From: UBA668 sp041394605
GTDB taxonomy: Bacteria > Actinomycetota > Acidimicrobiia > Acidimicrobiales > Ilumatobacteraceae
Assembly (NCBI GenBank): GCA_041394605.1
Contig: JAWKHX010000006.1
Location: 1 to 64,000, forward strand
Reading direction: 5' to 3'
DNA length: 64,000 bases
The first letter of the stretch is position 1. Each line of letters starts with the position of its first letter. Both the position numbers and the translations under genes were made by a program. This document shows, piece by piece, positions 8,627 to 17,305 of this stretch. The notes beneath the pieces are model-generated. The model made no database searches, was not told the DNA's origin, and saw only the letters and a program-made list of their open reading frames with translations.

Positions 8627-11560
8627 GTGACCGATCGCCGCCCTGCCTTCGCCTGCGTGTACTGCGGTGGCGCGCACGACACCGCGGCCGAAGTGCGGGC
8701 CTGTTGGGAGCGGACCGGTGGCGTGGAGGTCGGCGGAGGCGGCGACCAGCCCTCCCTGTTCGACGATCCGGCAAAGGCTCCCGCAGCGCCACCGCCGACC
8801 CAGCGGCCAGCGGATCGACCCAACGGACAGGTCGCGCCCCGGACGCCACCGGCGGCGAGCGGCGCACGGGGGCCGGTTCCCGCCACTGCCGGCACCCACC
8901 GCGGCCCGGCCCAACTCGGCCGTCATGTGCTGGTGCGACCCGGTCAACCCGTACCGGCGGAGTGGCAGAAGGCGCCGCGCATCGTGCTGGCCGCTGCCAC
9001 CGCCGCTGTGCTGGAGGGACTGCAGGGGCACGTCATCGCCGGCACCGGTTGTGTCATCGAGACCCACCTGGACCTCGCGGCGATGGCCGACCAAGCCACC
9101 GCCGACCCGGCACACGAGTTGGGGCCGCGGCACACGTTCGCCGCTGAGGCCCTGGCCCACCTGGCCGTCTCGAACGCGATCGACCTGCGCGAGGGCACAC
9201 CCCGCTGGCCGGTGCTGGACGCCGCCGTGGCCCTCGGCGCCCGGGTCGTGCACGACGGGCGGGGCGACGTGGAACTGCCCGGCGGCGCCCGCGCCTGGCT
9301 CGACGGCGGCCCGCCGCGGCACATGGCACCCGTCGACGGCGTGGCGGTGCTCCATCGCGTCACTGTCGAGCACGGGTCGCTCCGGCTGCCCCGCCCCAAC
9401 GCCACCACGGCCGACCTCGCGCCCGACCAGTTGGCGGCGGTCACCCACGACGGCGGCGCTGCGCGGATCATCGCCCCCGCCGGTTCGGGCAAGACCCGCG
9501 TGCTCACCGAGCGGGCGCGGCATCTCGTGCAGCAGTGGCACGTGCCGCCCTCGGCCATCTGCCTGGTGGCGTTCAACAAGCGCGCCCAGGAGGAGATGAA
9601 GGCCCGCACGGCCGACGTGCCGGGCCTGCAGGTGCGCACCCTCAACGCCATCGCGCTGGCCGTGGTCAACGGCTCGGCACCGTTCGCCCGCCAATCCACC
9701 CGCCGCGACACCATCGACGAGCCGCAGGTCCGCCGGCTCATCGGCTCGCTGGTCAAGTTCCCGCGCAAGCGCAATGCCGACCCCGTGGCCACCTGGATCG
9801 AAGCGCTCTCGCTGGCTCGCCTGGGCCTGGTGGCCCCGACCGACGTGGAGGCCCGTTACGGCGGCGAGGTGGAGGGCTTCGCCGGCGTGTACCCGCGCTT
9901 CCGCCAGCACCTCGCCCGCCACGGCCAGGTGGACTACGACGAGCAGGTGCTCGGGGCCATCGAGGTGCTGCTCACCCAGCCCTCGGCCCGCCACGCCGCG
10001 CAGCGGGCCTGCCGCTGGATGCTGGTGGACGAGTTCCAGGACCTCACCCCCGCCCATCTCCTCCTGGTGCGCCTGCTGGCGGGGCCCGACGGCGCGGTGT
10101 TCGCCGTGGGCGACGACGACCAGACCATCTACGGCTACAACGGCGCAGACCCCACCTGGCTGATCGACTTCGCCCATCTGTTCCCCGGCGCCGGCGACCA
10201 CCCCCTCGAGGTGAACTACCGCTGCCCGGGCGGCATCGTCCGCGCCGCCGACACCCTGCTGCGGCACAACGTGCGCCGCGTGCCGAAGACCATCCGGCCC
10301 GCGCCGGAGGCCGCCGATCGCGACGGGTTCCTGGTGGCCGCGGCGGAGGGCGCCTCCGTGGCCACCACGGTGCAGGAGGTGCAGGCCGCGTTGGCGGCCG
10401 GAACCCAACCAGATGAGATGGCCGTGCTCACCCGGGTCAACTCGCTGCTCGCCCCCGTGCAGGTGGCGCTGGCCGCAGCGGGCGTGCCCACCAGCGGCGG
10501 TGTCGGCACGGAGTTCATGGAACGCACTGCAGTGCGCGCCGGGCTGGCGTGGCTGCGGCTGGCCACCGGCGGCGAGCGGTGGGCCCCGGAAGACCTCGCC
10601 GAGGCGTTCCGCCGGCCCAGCCGGTCCGTGCACCCGCGGGTGGCGGAGTGGGTGGGCGAGCAGCGCTCGCTGGACGGCGTCACCCGGCTTGCCGGGCGGA
10701 TCAACACCGAGCGCGACGCCCAGCAGGTGGAGGCCTTCGTGGCCGACGTAGTGCGCATGCAGCAGTTGGTCGCCGCCCGCGGCACCACCGAAGCCCTGAT
10801 GACCCGGCTGCGCGACCAGGTGGGCCTGGCCCGCAGCATCGCCGGCCTGGACAACCACCGTCGCGGCATGAACCGGGCGGCGCAGAACGACGACCTCACC
10901 GCGCTCGCCCAACTGGCGTCGCTGCAACCGGACCCTGCCGAGTTCGAATCCTGGCTGCGCCGCCACCTCAGCCGTCCGTCGTCGGCCACCGGGGTCACGC
11001 TGGCCACGGTCCACCGGGTGAAGGGCCAGGAGTGGCCGTTCGTGGTGGTCCATCACGCCGACGCGGACCAGTTCCCCCACCGCCTCGCCGAGGACGTGGA
11101 GGAAGAGCGACGTCTGTTCCACGTGGCCATCACCCGTGCCGCCCGCGACGTGCTGGTGGTGCCGGGCGAGGACCCCTCACCGTTCATCCTGGACTGCAGC
11201 ACCGAGCCGCGGGCGCGGCGGGCCGGCGGCGCCCCTGGCCCCTCCCCCGCACGAGCCGCCAGGGGCAGTGGCGCGCCGGCCGGCAAGCCCGGCGATGGCC
11301 TCAGCCCGGCCGATGCCACCCTGTTCGAGCGCCTTCGCGAGCTGCGCCGCCACCTTGCGGCCGGCAAGCCGGCGTACACGGTGTTGGCCGACGCCGCGCT
11401 CCATGCCATCGCCGCTGTCAGGCCGTCCTCGCTGGACGAACTGGCCGCCATCAAGGGCGTCGGCCCGGCCAAGCTGGCCCAGTACGGGAATGCGTTGCTT
11501 GACCTGGTGGCGGAGTCAGCCGAAGAAAACCGCAAGGTGGACCCCTCCTCGGACTCTTGA
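8627..11560 (+). CDS. UvrD/Rep-type superfamily I DNA helicase with N-terminal zinc finger and C-terminal HRDC domain
   Basis: The 977-residue product opens with a possible C2HC zinc finger (Cys10, Cys13, His17, Cys27) and a roughly 250-residue region that includes a conserved-looking domain. The helicase core starts near 284 with Walker A APAGSGKTRVL. It continues with LVDEFQDL near 468, GDDDQTIYGYNG, and VHRVKGQEWPFV. An HRDC domain ends the protein (about 896-977, with AIKGVGPAKLAQYG). Such helicases unwind DNA in repair; mycobacterial UvrD2 also carries an HRDC tail. The GTG at 8627 is chosen because AAGGTG lies 6 bp upstream. The gene is divergent from DUF2277 across about 150 bp with no other visible gene. 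Confidence 0.88.
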   Translation: MTDRRPAFACVYCGGAHDTAAEVRACWERTGGVEVGGGGDQPSLFDDPAKAPAAPPPTQRPADRPNGQVAPRTPPAASGARGPVPATAGTHRGPAQLGRHVLVRPGQPVPAEWQKAPRIVLAAATAAVLEGLQGHVIAGTGCVIETHLDLAAMADQATADPAHELGPRHTFAAEALAHLAVSNAIDLREGTPRWPVLDAAVALGARVVHDGRGDVELPGGARAWLDGGPPRHMAPVDGVAVLHRVTVEHGSLRLPRPNATTADLAPDQLAAVTHDGGAARIIAPAGSGKTRVLTERARHLVQQWHVPPSAICLVAFNKRAQEEMKARTADVPGLQVRTLNAIALAVVNGSAPFARQSTRRDTIDEPQVRRLIGSLVKFPRKRNADPVATWIEALSLARLGLVAPTDVEARYGGEVEGFAGVYPRFRQHLARHGQVDYDEQVLGAIEVLLTQPSARHAAQRACRWMLVDEFQDLTPAHLLLVRLLAGPDGAVFAVGDDDQTIYGYNGADPTWLIDFAHLFPGAGDHPLEVNYRCPGGIVRAADTLLRHNVRRVPKTIRPAPEAADRDGFLVAAAEGASVATTVQEVQAALAAGTQPDEMAVLTRVNSLLAPVQVALAAAGVPTSGGVGTEFMERTAVRAGLAWLRLATGGERWAPEDLAEAFRRPSRSVHPRVAEWVGEQRSLDGVTRLAGRINTERDAQQVEAFVADVVRMQQLVAARGTTEALMTRLRDQVGLARSIAGLDNHRRGMNRAAQNDDLTALAQLASLQPDPAEFESWLRRHLSRPSSATGVTLATVHRVKGQEWPFVVVHHADADQFPHRLAEDVEEERRLFHVAITRAARDVLVVPGEDPSPFILDCSTEPRARRAGGAPGPSPARAARGSGAPAGKPGDGLSPADATLFERLRELRRHLAAGKPAYTVLADAALHAIAAVRPSSLDELAAIKGVGPAKLAQYGNALLDLVAESAEENRKVDPSSDS

Positions 11561-11596
11561 CCGGTGGATACGTTCCACACGCGAAGGAGACACGCC

Positions 11597-12256
11597 ATGA
11601 ACCACACCCGTTTCGCCATCACCGTTCTCGTCGCCGCCGGGCTGGCCGTCACGGCCTGCAGCGACGACGGGGCGTCCACGCTTCCCACCGCTGCCGGCGG
11701 CGCCACTGCCACGGATGGCCAGGCAACCGGTCAGCCGGCGCTGCCGAATTCGCCCACCGACATCGGCGACGACTCCGGCTCCTGCCATGTGAAGGTCACC
11801 GGCGACATCAACGCGGAGTGGACGGGCGGCGGCGGTGTCAGTTCCATCGGCTACGGGCCGTGGATCCCCGCCGACCAGGCGGTCAACTCGCCGATCCCCG
11901 TGGACGAGACGTTCTTCATCCTCAACTGCGCGAGCGACACGGAGAACTATGTGGGCTTCGGCCCGATGGGCGATTTCGCCGTTCCCATGCAGCCGGCCAC
12001 GTACGTCATCAAGGCCTCGGACAGCGCCTTCGGCAGTGAGGACAGCCAGATCGGTGCGTTCGTCACCTTCGACGGGTCGGACACCAACTGGGGGCCGTCG
12101 GCAGACGGTCAGTTCGTGATCACCGAGTTCGACGCCGACCACATCGCCGGCACGTTCTCGATCCCGGTTCGTGACGTGCTGGCCGACCTCTCCGGCGAGC
12201 CCAGCGAGGGCGAGGCACTGATCACGGGCGAGTTCATGTTCACCAACCCCAACTGA
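11597..12256 (+). CDS. Small secreted lipoprotein
   Basis: The 219-residue product has an N-terminal signal peptide with a lipobox-like LAVTAC (Cys at about 22), then an Asp/Gly/Thr-rich linker. A beta-rich domain follows, including the disulfide-capable cysteines of SGSCHVKV and FILNCAS. The ATG has a good ribosome-binding site (GAAGGAGA). I do not recognise the fold from motifs; related actinobacterial lipoproteins are unannotated. It follows the helicase by 36 bp on the same strand and converges on the fatty-acyl-AMP ligase with only 8 bp between stops. Confidence 0.75.
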   Translation: MNHTRFAITVLVAAGLAVTACSDDGASTLPTAAGGATATDGQATGQPALPNSPTDIGDDSGSCHVKVTGDINAEWTGGGGVSSIGYGPWIPADQAVNSPIPVDETFFILNCASDTENYVGFGPMGDFAVPMQPATYVIKASDSAFGSEDSQIGAFVTFDGSDTNWGPSADGQFVITEFDADHIAGTFSIPVRDVLADLSGEPSEGEALITGEFMFTNPN

Positions 12257-12264
12257 CGTGCCGC

Positions 12265-14004
12265 TCAGGCGCGGGGAGCCTCCACCAGTTCGAGCTCCTC
12301 GCCCAGGTACAGCTCGCGGCACTTGGCCCGCTGCAACTTCCCGCTGGATGTCTTCGGCAGCGTGCCGGGCCGCACCAGCATCACATCGCGCGGCGGCAGG
12401 CCGCACACGTCCAGGGTGCGGTGGTGGATGGCGTGGCGCACGGCGCCGGCGGGGTCGTCGGCGCCGCCGGCGGCGGCCACGTCGGTGTCGTCCAGCCGCA
12501 CCTCGGCCACCACCACCACGGTCTCCTTGCCCTTGTAGCCCTCCACGCCGAACGCGATCACGTTGCCGGCCCGCACGCCGGGCAGCACGCCGATGGCCCG
12601 CTCGATGTCCTCGGGGAACACATTGCGGCCGCCGACGATGATGACGTCCTTGATCCGCCCGCACAGCACCAGTTCGCCGTCCACCAGGTAGGCGAGGTCG
12701 CCCGTGCACAGCCAGCCGTCGTGGAACAGCGCGGTGGTGGCGTCAGGCCGCTTGTAGTACCCGGGCGTCACCGACGTGCCGCGCAGCAGCAGTTCCCCCA
12801 CCTGGCGCTCGGGCAGTTCCTCGTAGGTGTCGGGGTCCACCACCTTCATCTCCAGGCCGGGCACGGCCTTGCCCAGCAGCGGAAGGCGGCGCACGTCGAT
12901 GTCCTCCGCTGCATCGGCGACGGCCAGCGGCTTGGCCACCCGCTCGCGTTCCAGCACGATGCGGTCCACGGAATCCGTGACCAGGCCACGGTGGCGGGGC
13001 GGGAAGGCGCCGCCGATGGCGACCTCCGCCATGCCGAACGCCGGGAACACGCTGCCGGCCTTGAACCCGAACGGCTCGGCGGCCCGCACGAACGCCTCCA
13101 CGGCGGCAGGGTCCACCGGCTCGGCGCCGCTCAACGCCAGCGTCAACGAGGACAGGTCGAGGTCGCGCATGCGGCCGAGGGCGCGGGTTGCCAGCACCCA
13201 GGCGAAGTTCGGGCCGGCGGTGGCCGTGCCCTTCCAGTCGCTGATCCACTGCAGCCAGTGGCCCGGCTTGGCCAGGAAGTCCTGCGGGGCTGCCTGCACC
13301 AACTGCACGCCGGCAGTCATCGGGATGGACAGGAACCCCACCAGGCCCATGTCGTGATACAGCGGCAGCCACGACACCATCACCTCGTCGAGGGTGAGCT
13401 GGGCGGCCTGGCAGGACGCGTCGATGTTGGCCCGCAGCACGCGGTCGGGGATCATCACGCCCTTCGGCTCGCTGGTGGAGCCACTGGTGTACTGCAGGAT
13501 CACCAGGCGGTCGGGGTCGGTGGGCGGTTCCTCCCACCGGTCGGCCGTGGGCACGCCGGGCGAGCCCGGCATGACGGCCGCCATCGGCTCGATCGGCGGG
13601 TCGCCGGGGGCAGACTCGTAGAAGCCGGCCAGCAGGTCGTCGATCAGCACCAGCTTGGCGTCGCCGTGGCGGATGCGCGCCCGGGTGCTCTCCACGAAGG
13701 CGTCGAGTGAACCCATCCGCATCGGCAGAGGCAGCACCATGCTGGCACACCCGGCCAGCCAGCAGCCGCGGATGATGGTGATGAGCGGGCGCGACGTGGG
13801 GCCGAGGATGGCCACATGGTCGCCGGGCACCAGGCCCCGCGCCTGGAGAGCGGCGGCAACCGCCAGCGCCTCGTCGTGGATCTGGCGCCAGGGGACGAAC
13901 GAGTCCCCCTCCGCCGGCTGCACACTCTGGCCGACGAACCGGACCCCGGTGGGGCGGTCCGCCGCGGCCGTCAGCCGGGCGACGATCGAGTCGGGTTCTG
14001 GCAT
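12265..14004 (-). CDS. Fatty-acyl-AMP ligase (FadD32-like)
   Basis: The 579-residue ANL-superfamily enzyme has the AMP-binding P-loop YTSGSTSEPKGVM, a middle segment SGAEPVDPAAVEAFVRAAEP, the adenylate-forming motif LCTGDLAYLVDGEL and the C-terminal segment LPKTSSGKLQRAKCRELY with the catalytic lysine. The order and length fit fatty-acyl-AMP ligases of the FadD32 type. These activate long-chain fatty acids as acyl-adenylates for transfer to a carrier protein rather than to CoA. No polyketide synthase or carrier gene is present in the window. The ATG at 14004 begins MPEPDSIVARL. It is divergent from leuS. Confidence 0.85.
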   Translation of the reverse strand: MPEPDSIVARLTAAADRPTGVRFVGQSVQPAEGDSFVPWRQIHDEALAVAAALQARGLVPGDHVAILGPTSRPLITIIRGCWLAGCASMVLPLPMRMGSLDAFVESTRARIRHGDAKLVLIDDLLAGFYESAPGDPPIEPMAAVMPGSPGVPTADRWEEPPTDPDRLVILQYTSGSTSEPKGVMIPDRVLRANIDASCQAAQLTLDEVMVSWLPLYHDMGLVGFLSIPMTAGVQLVQAAPQDFLAKPGHWLQWISDWKGTATAGPNFAWVLATRALGRMRDLDLSSLTLALSGAEPVDPAAVEAFVRAAEPFGFKAGSVFPAFGMAEVAIGGAFPPRHRGLVTDSVDRIVLERERVAKPLAVADAAEDIDVRRLPLLGKAVPGLEMKVVDPDTYEELPERQVGELLLRGTSVTPGYYKRPDATTALFHDGWLCTGDLAYLVDGELVLCGRIKDVIIVGGRNVFPEDIERAIGVLPGVRAGNVIAFGVEGYKGKETVVVVAEVRLDDTDVAAAGGADDPAGAVRHAIHHRTLDVCGLPPRDVMLVRPGTLPKTSSGKLQRAKCRELYLGEELELVEAPRA

Positions 14005-14132
14005 GGCCCGCGACGATAGCCCCGCCACCCTCGCCCCCGCTCGTTCTTGTCGCGGCCATGACCGGGCCCGGGCCGGACACGGCCACGACAACCTCCGCGG
14101 GAATGGGCAGGGTTCGGGGGGCGGGTGGTCCG

Positions 14133-14138
14133 TAGAAT
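14133..14138 (+). promoter_or_regulatory. Possible -10 element for leuS
   Basis: TAGAAT lies 9 bp before the leuS ATG, so transcription would begin almost at the start codon. A leaderless or near-leaderless mRNA, common in actinobacteria, would follow. No clear -35 hexamer or T-box leader is seen in the 143-bp gap shared with the divergent acyl-AMP ligase gene. Confidence 0.4.
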
Positions 14139-14147
14139 CGGTGCGCT

Positions 14148-16961
14148 ATGACTGCCACCGACGCACCCGACACTGCCGACACGCCTGCCCACCGCTACAC
14201 GGGCGCGCTCGCTCAGCAGATCGAGGCCCGCTGGCAGGACCGGTGGGACGCCGACGGCACCTTCGCCACCCCCAACCCGGTGGGCCTGCTGGCCGGCCCC
14301 GGGGCGGGCAAGCCGAAGACGTTCATCCTGGACATGTTCCCCTACCCCAGCGGCGCCGGCCTGCACATGGGCCACCCGCTGGGCTTCACCGCCACCGACA
14401 TGTACGCCCGCTACCAGCGGATGAACGGCCGCAACGTGCTGTACACGATGGGGTTCGACGCGTTCGGCCTGCCCGCCGAGCAGTACGCCGTGCAGACCGG
14501 CCAGCATCCGGCCGTCACCACCGACCAGAACATCGCCAACATCCGCCGCCAGTTGCGCCGCCTGGGCCTGAGCCACGACCAGCGGCGCAGCATCTCCACC
14601 ACCGACCCCGGCTACTACCGCTGGACGCAGTGGATCTTCCGCGAGATCTTCAACGCCTGGTTCGACCCGGAGCAGAAGAAGGCCCGGCGAATCGACGAAC
14701 TGGTTGCCGAACTGGACGCCGGGACCCGTCAGGCCCTCACCGGCGACTGGGCCGCCATGTCGCCCGCCGAACGGCGTCGCGAACTGGAGCAGTGGCGGCT
14801 GGCCTACGTCAGCGACGCGCCGGTCAACTGGTGCCCCGGGCTGGGCACCGTGGTGGCCAACGAGGAGGTCACCGCCGACGGCCGCAGCGACCGCGGCAAC
14901 TTCCCCGTCTTCAAGCGCAACATGCGCCAGTGGATGATGCGGATCACCACCTACGCGGACCGTCTGATCGACGACCTGGACCTGCTGGACTGGACCGACG
15001 CCATCAAGGCCATGCAGCGCAACTGGATCGGCCGTAGTGAAGGCGCCACCGTGCACTTCCCCGTGGATGGGCACCCCGACACCATCACCGTGTTCACCAC
15101 CCGGCCGGACACCCTGTTCGGTGCCACGTTCATGGTCCTGGCGCCCGAGCACCCGCTGGTGGACGTGCTGACCACGGCCGACCACGCCGACGCCGTCGCC
15201 GCCTACCGTCGCGCCGCCGAGGCCAAGAAGGACGTGGACCGCCAGGACGAGAACCGGGAGAAGACCGGAGTGTTCACGGGCGCCTACGCGATCAACCCGC
15301 TGAACGGTCAGCGGATCCCCGTGTGGATCGCCGACTACGTGCTGATGGGCTACGGCTACGGGGCGATCATGGCCGTCCCCTGCGGCGACCAGCGCGACTT
15401 CGAGTTCGCCCGGAAGTTCGGCCTGGACATCGTCGCCATCCAGGAGCCCACCGACGGGCGCGGCACGGACTGCAGTACGTGGGCCGACGCGTTCGTCGGC
15501 GACGCCCCATACGTCAACTCGTCGAACGACTCGCTGGACCTGAACGGCCTGGCCACCAAGGCCGAGGGCGTCGCCGCCACCAACCGCTGGCTGGAGGCCC
15601 ACGGGCACGGCCACGCCACGGTCACCTTCAAGCTGCGCGACTGGCTGTTCAGCCGCCAGCGCTACTGGGGCGAGCCGTTCCCCATCGTGTACGACGTGGA
15701 CGGCAACCCGCACGCCCTGCCCGAGGACATGCTGCCCGTCCTGCTGCCGGACACCGACCAGTTCGCCCCGCGCACGTTCGACCCCGACGATGCGATGAGC
15801 AATCCGGAGAGCCCGCTGGACCGGCTGACCGACTGGGTGGAGGTCACGCTGGACCTCGGCGATGGCCCGCAGGTGTACCGCCGCGACACCAACGTCATGC
15901 CGCAGTGGGCCGGCTCCTGCTGGTACGAGCTGCGCTACCTGGACCCCACCAACGAGAACGCGTTCGTCGACCCGGCCAACGAGGCCTACTGGATGGGGCC
16001 GCAGGGTCCCGGCCATTCCGGAGGCGTGGACCTGTACGTGGGCGGCGTGGAGCACGCCGTGCTGCACCTGTTGTACGCCCGCTTCTGGCACAAGGTCCTG
16101 TTCGACCTGGGCCACGTCAGCTCCGTGGAACCGTTCCACCGCCTGTTCAACCAGGGCTACGTGCTGGCGGCCGCCTTCACCGACGAGCGCGGCATGTACG
16201 TGGACGCGTTCTCCGTGGAGGAGCGCGACGGGCGGTACACGTTCGAGGGCCGCCCCGTCACCCGCGACTACGGGAAGATGGGCAAGAGCCTGAAGAACGC
16301 GCTGGACCCGATGGATCTGTGCGCCGAGTACGGCGCGGACACCCTGCGCCTGTACCTGGAGAGTATGGGCCCGCTGGACGCCAGCCGGCCGTGGGAGAGC
16401 AAGGACGTCGTCGGTGTCTACCGCTTCCTGCAGCGGCTGTGGCGCAACCTGGTGGACGAGGAGACCGGCGAGGTGCGCACGCTGGCCGACGCGCCCGGCG
16501 ACGAGACGCTGCGGGTCCTGCACCGGACCATCGCCGCGGTGCGCGAGGAGCTGGACAACCTGCGGTTCAACACGGCGATCGCCAAGCTGATCGAGCTGAA
16601 CAACCATCTGACGAAGCTGGGTGGCTGCCCGGCGGCGCTGGCCGACGACCTGGTGAAGCTGGTGTCGCCGTTCGCCCCGCACACCGCCGAGGAGCTGTGG
16701 GGCCGCCTGGGCCACGCCACTTCGCTGGCCTACGAGCCCTACCCCGTGGCCGACCCGCAGTGGCTGGTGGCCGACACGGTGGAGTACCCGGTGCAGGTCA
16801 ACGGCAAGGTCCGCAGCCGCGTCGTGGTGCCCGCCGACGCCGACGCCGACGCCGTGGAAGCCGCAGCGATGGCCGACGACAAGGTGCAGGCCGCGCTGGC
16901 CGGGGCAACCCCGAAGAAGGTGATCGTGGTCCCCGGCCGGATGGTCAACATCGTCGCCTGA
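14148..16961 (+). CDS. leuS: Leucyl-tRNA synthetase
   Basis: The 937-residue class I synthetase charges tRNA-Leu with leucine in the cytosol. The HIGH motif appears as HMGH near residue 73, within LHMGHPLGFTATDMYARYQR. The KMSKS motif appears as KMGKS near 710 (YGKMGKSLKNALDPMD). The editing (CP1) domain is present, with FTTRPDTLFGATFMVL. The C-terminal domain ends with VNGKVRSRVVVPADAD and PKKVIVVPGRMVNIV, typical of complete LeuS. Length is as expected. The gene stands alone and ends in an inverted repeat shared with csoR. Confidence 0.98.
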   Translation: MTATDAPDTADTPAHRYTGALAQQIEARWQDRWDADGTFATPNPVGLLAGPGAGKPKTFILDMFPYPSGAGLHMGHPLGFTATDMYARYQRMNGRNVLYTMGFDAFGLPAEQYAVQTGQHPAVTTDQNIANIRRQLRRLGLSHDQRRSISTTDPGYYRWTQWIFREIFNAWFDPEQKKARRIDELVAELDAGTRQALTGDWAAMSPAERRRELEQWRLAYVSDAPVNWCPGLGTVVANEEVTADGRSDRGNFPVFKRNMRQWMMRITTYADRLIDDLDLLDWTDAIKAMQRNWIGRSEGATVHFPVDGHPDTITVFTTRPDTLFGATFMVLAPEHPLVDVLTTADHADAVAAYRRAAEAKKDVDRQDENREKTGVFTGAYAINPLNGQRIPVWIADYVLMGYGYGAIMAVPCGDQRDFEFARKFGLDIVAIQEPTDGRGTDCSTWADAFVGDAPYVNSSNDSLDLNGLATKAEGVAATNRWLEAHGHGHATVTFKLRDWLFSRQRYWGEPFPIVYDVDGNPHALPEDMLPVLLPDTDQFAPRTFDPDDAMSNPESPLDRLTDWVEVTLDLGDGPQVYRRDTNVMPQWAGSCWYELRYLDPTNENAFVDPANEAYWMGPQGPGHSGGVDLYVGGVEHAVLHLLYARFWHKVLFDLGHVSSVEPFHRLFNQGYVLAAAFTDERGMYVDAFSVEERDGRYTFEGRPVTRDYGKMGKSLKNALDPMDLCAEYGADTLRLYLESMGPLDASRPWESKDVVGVYRFLQRLWRNLVDEETGEVRTLADAPGDETLRVLHRTIAAVREELDNLRFNTAIAKLIELNNHLTKLGGCPAALADDLVKLVSPFAPHTAEELWGRLGHATSLAYEPYPVADPQWLVADTVEYPVQVNGKVRSRVVVPADADADAVEAAAMADDKVQAALAGATPKKVIVVPGRMVNIVA

Positions 16962-17006
16962 GTCGGAGGGATTCCTGCTCGGAGATGTACCGGAAACCCT
17001 CCGACT
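16961..17006. terminator. Inverted repeat shared by convergent leuS and csoR-like genes
   Basis: AGTCGGAGGG (16961-16970) pairs perfectly with CCCTCCGACT (16997-17006) around a 26-nt loop. The arms take in the final base of the leuS stop and the first bases of the opposing csoR stop, so the structure could terminate or separate both transcripts. No U-tract is present. Confidence 0.55.
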
Positions 17007-17280
17007 AGGCCAGTTTGAGGAAGAGCTTCTCGACCTCTTCGGGCACGAAGCCGGCCTGGGCGGCCTTCTCCGGGTCGTTGAGGCAGGTCACCATTCCGGT
17101 GGCCAGCAGCTTGAAGCCCACCTGGTCCAGCGCCTTGCCGGCGGCGGACAGCTGGGCGACGATCTCGCGGCACTCGCGGCCGTCCTTGATCATCGCCTGC
17201 AGGCCGCGCACCTGACCCTCGACTCGGGCCAGGCGGCGGACCAGGTCGGCAGTGGTCTCTTCGGGCAGTTGCATAGGCAT
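17005..17280 (-). CDS. CsoR/RcnR/CstR-family (DUF156) repressor
   Basis: The 91-residue all-helical protein has the family core RRLARVEGQVRGLQAMI followed by ECREIVAQLSAA. Cys37 matches the first CsoR ligand and Cys66 the last. The residue four before Cys66 is Gly62, where copper-sensing CsoR has His. That Cys-Cys pattern without His resembles CstR-type persulfide sensors, though this is inference. The family represses operons by binding G/C-palindromic operators. It lies 25 bp downstream of the MMPL gene on the same strand, under two matching palindromes, so autoregulation is likely. Confidence 0.85.
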   Translation of the reverse strand: MPMQLPEETTADLVRRLARVEGQVRGLQAMIKDGRECREIVAQLSAAGKALDQVGFKLLATGMVTCLNDPEKAAQAGFVPEEVEKLFLKLA

Positions 17281-17305
17281 ACCATACCCCCCACGGTGTC
17301 CGAAC

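Noticed and set aside
8222..11122. A long minus-strand open frame opposite the UvrD-like helicase
   Set aside because: Only its last 84 codons (the DUF2277 gene from 8476) look like a protein. The rest is an antisense shadow of the helicase.
13971..16715. A minus-strand open frame of about 900 codons opposite leuS
   Set aside because: LeuS on the plus strand is complete and unmistakable. The antisense translation is compositionally odd and has no motif.
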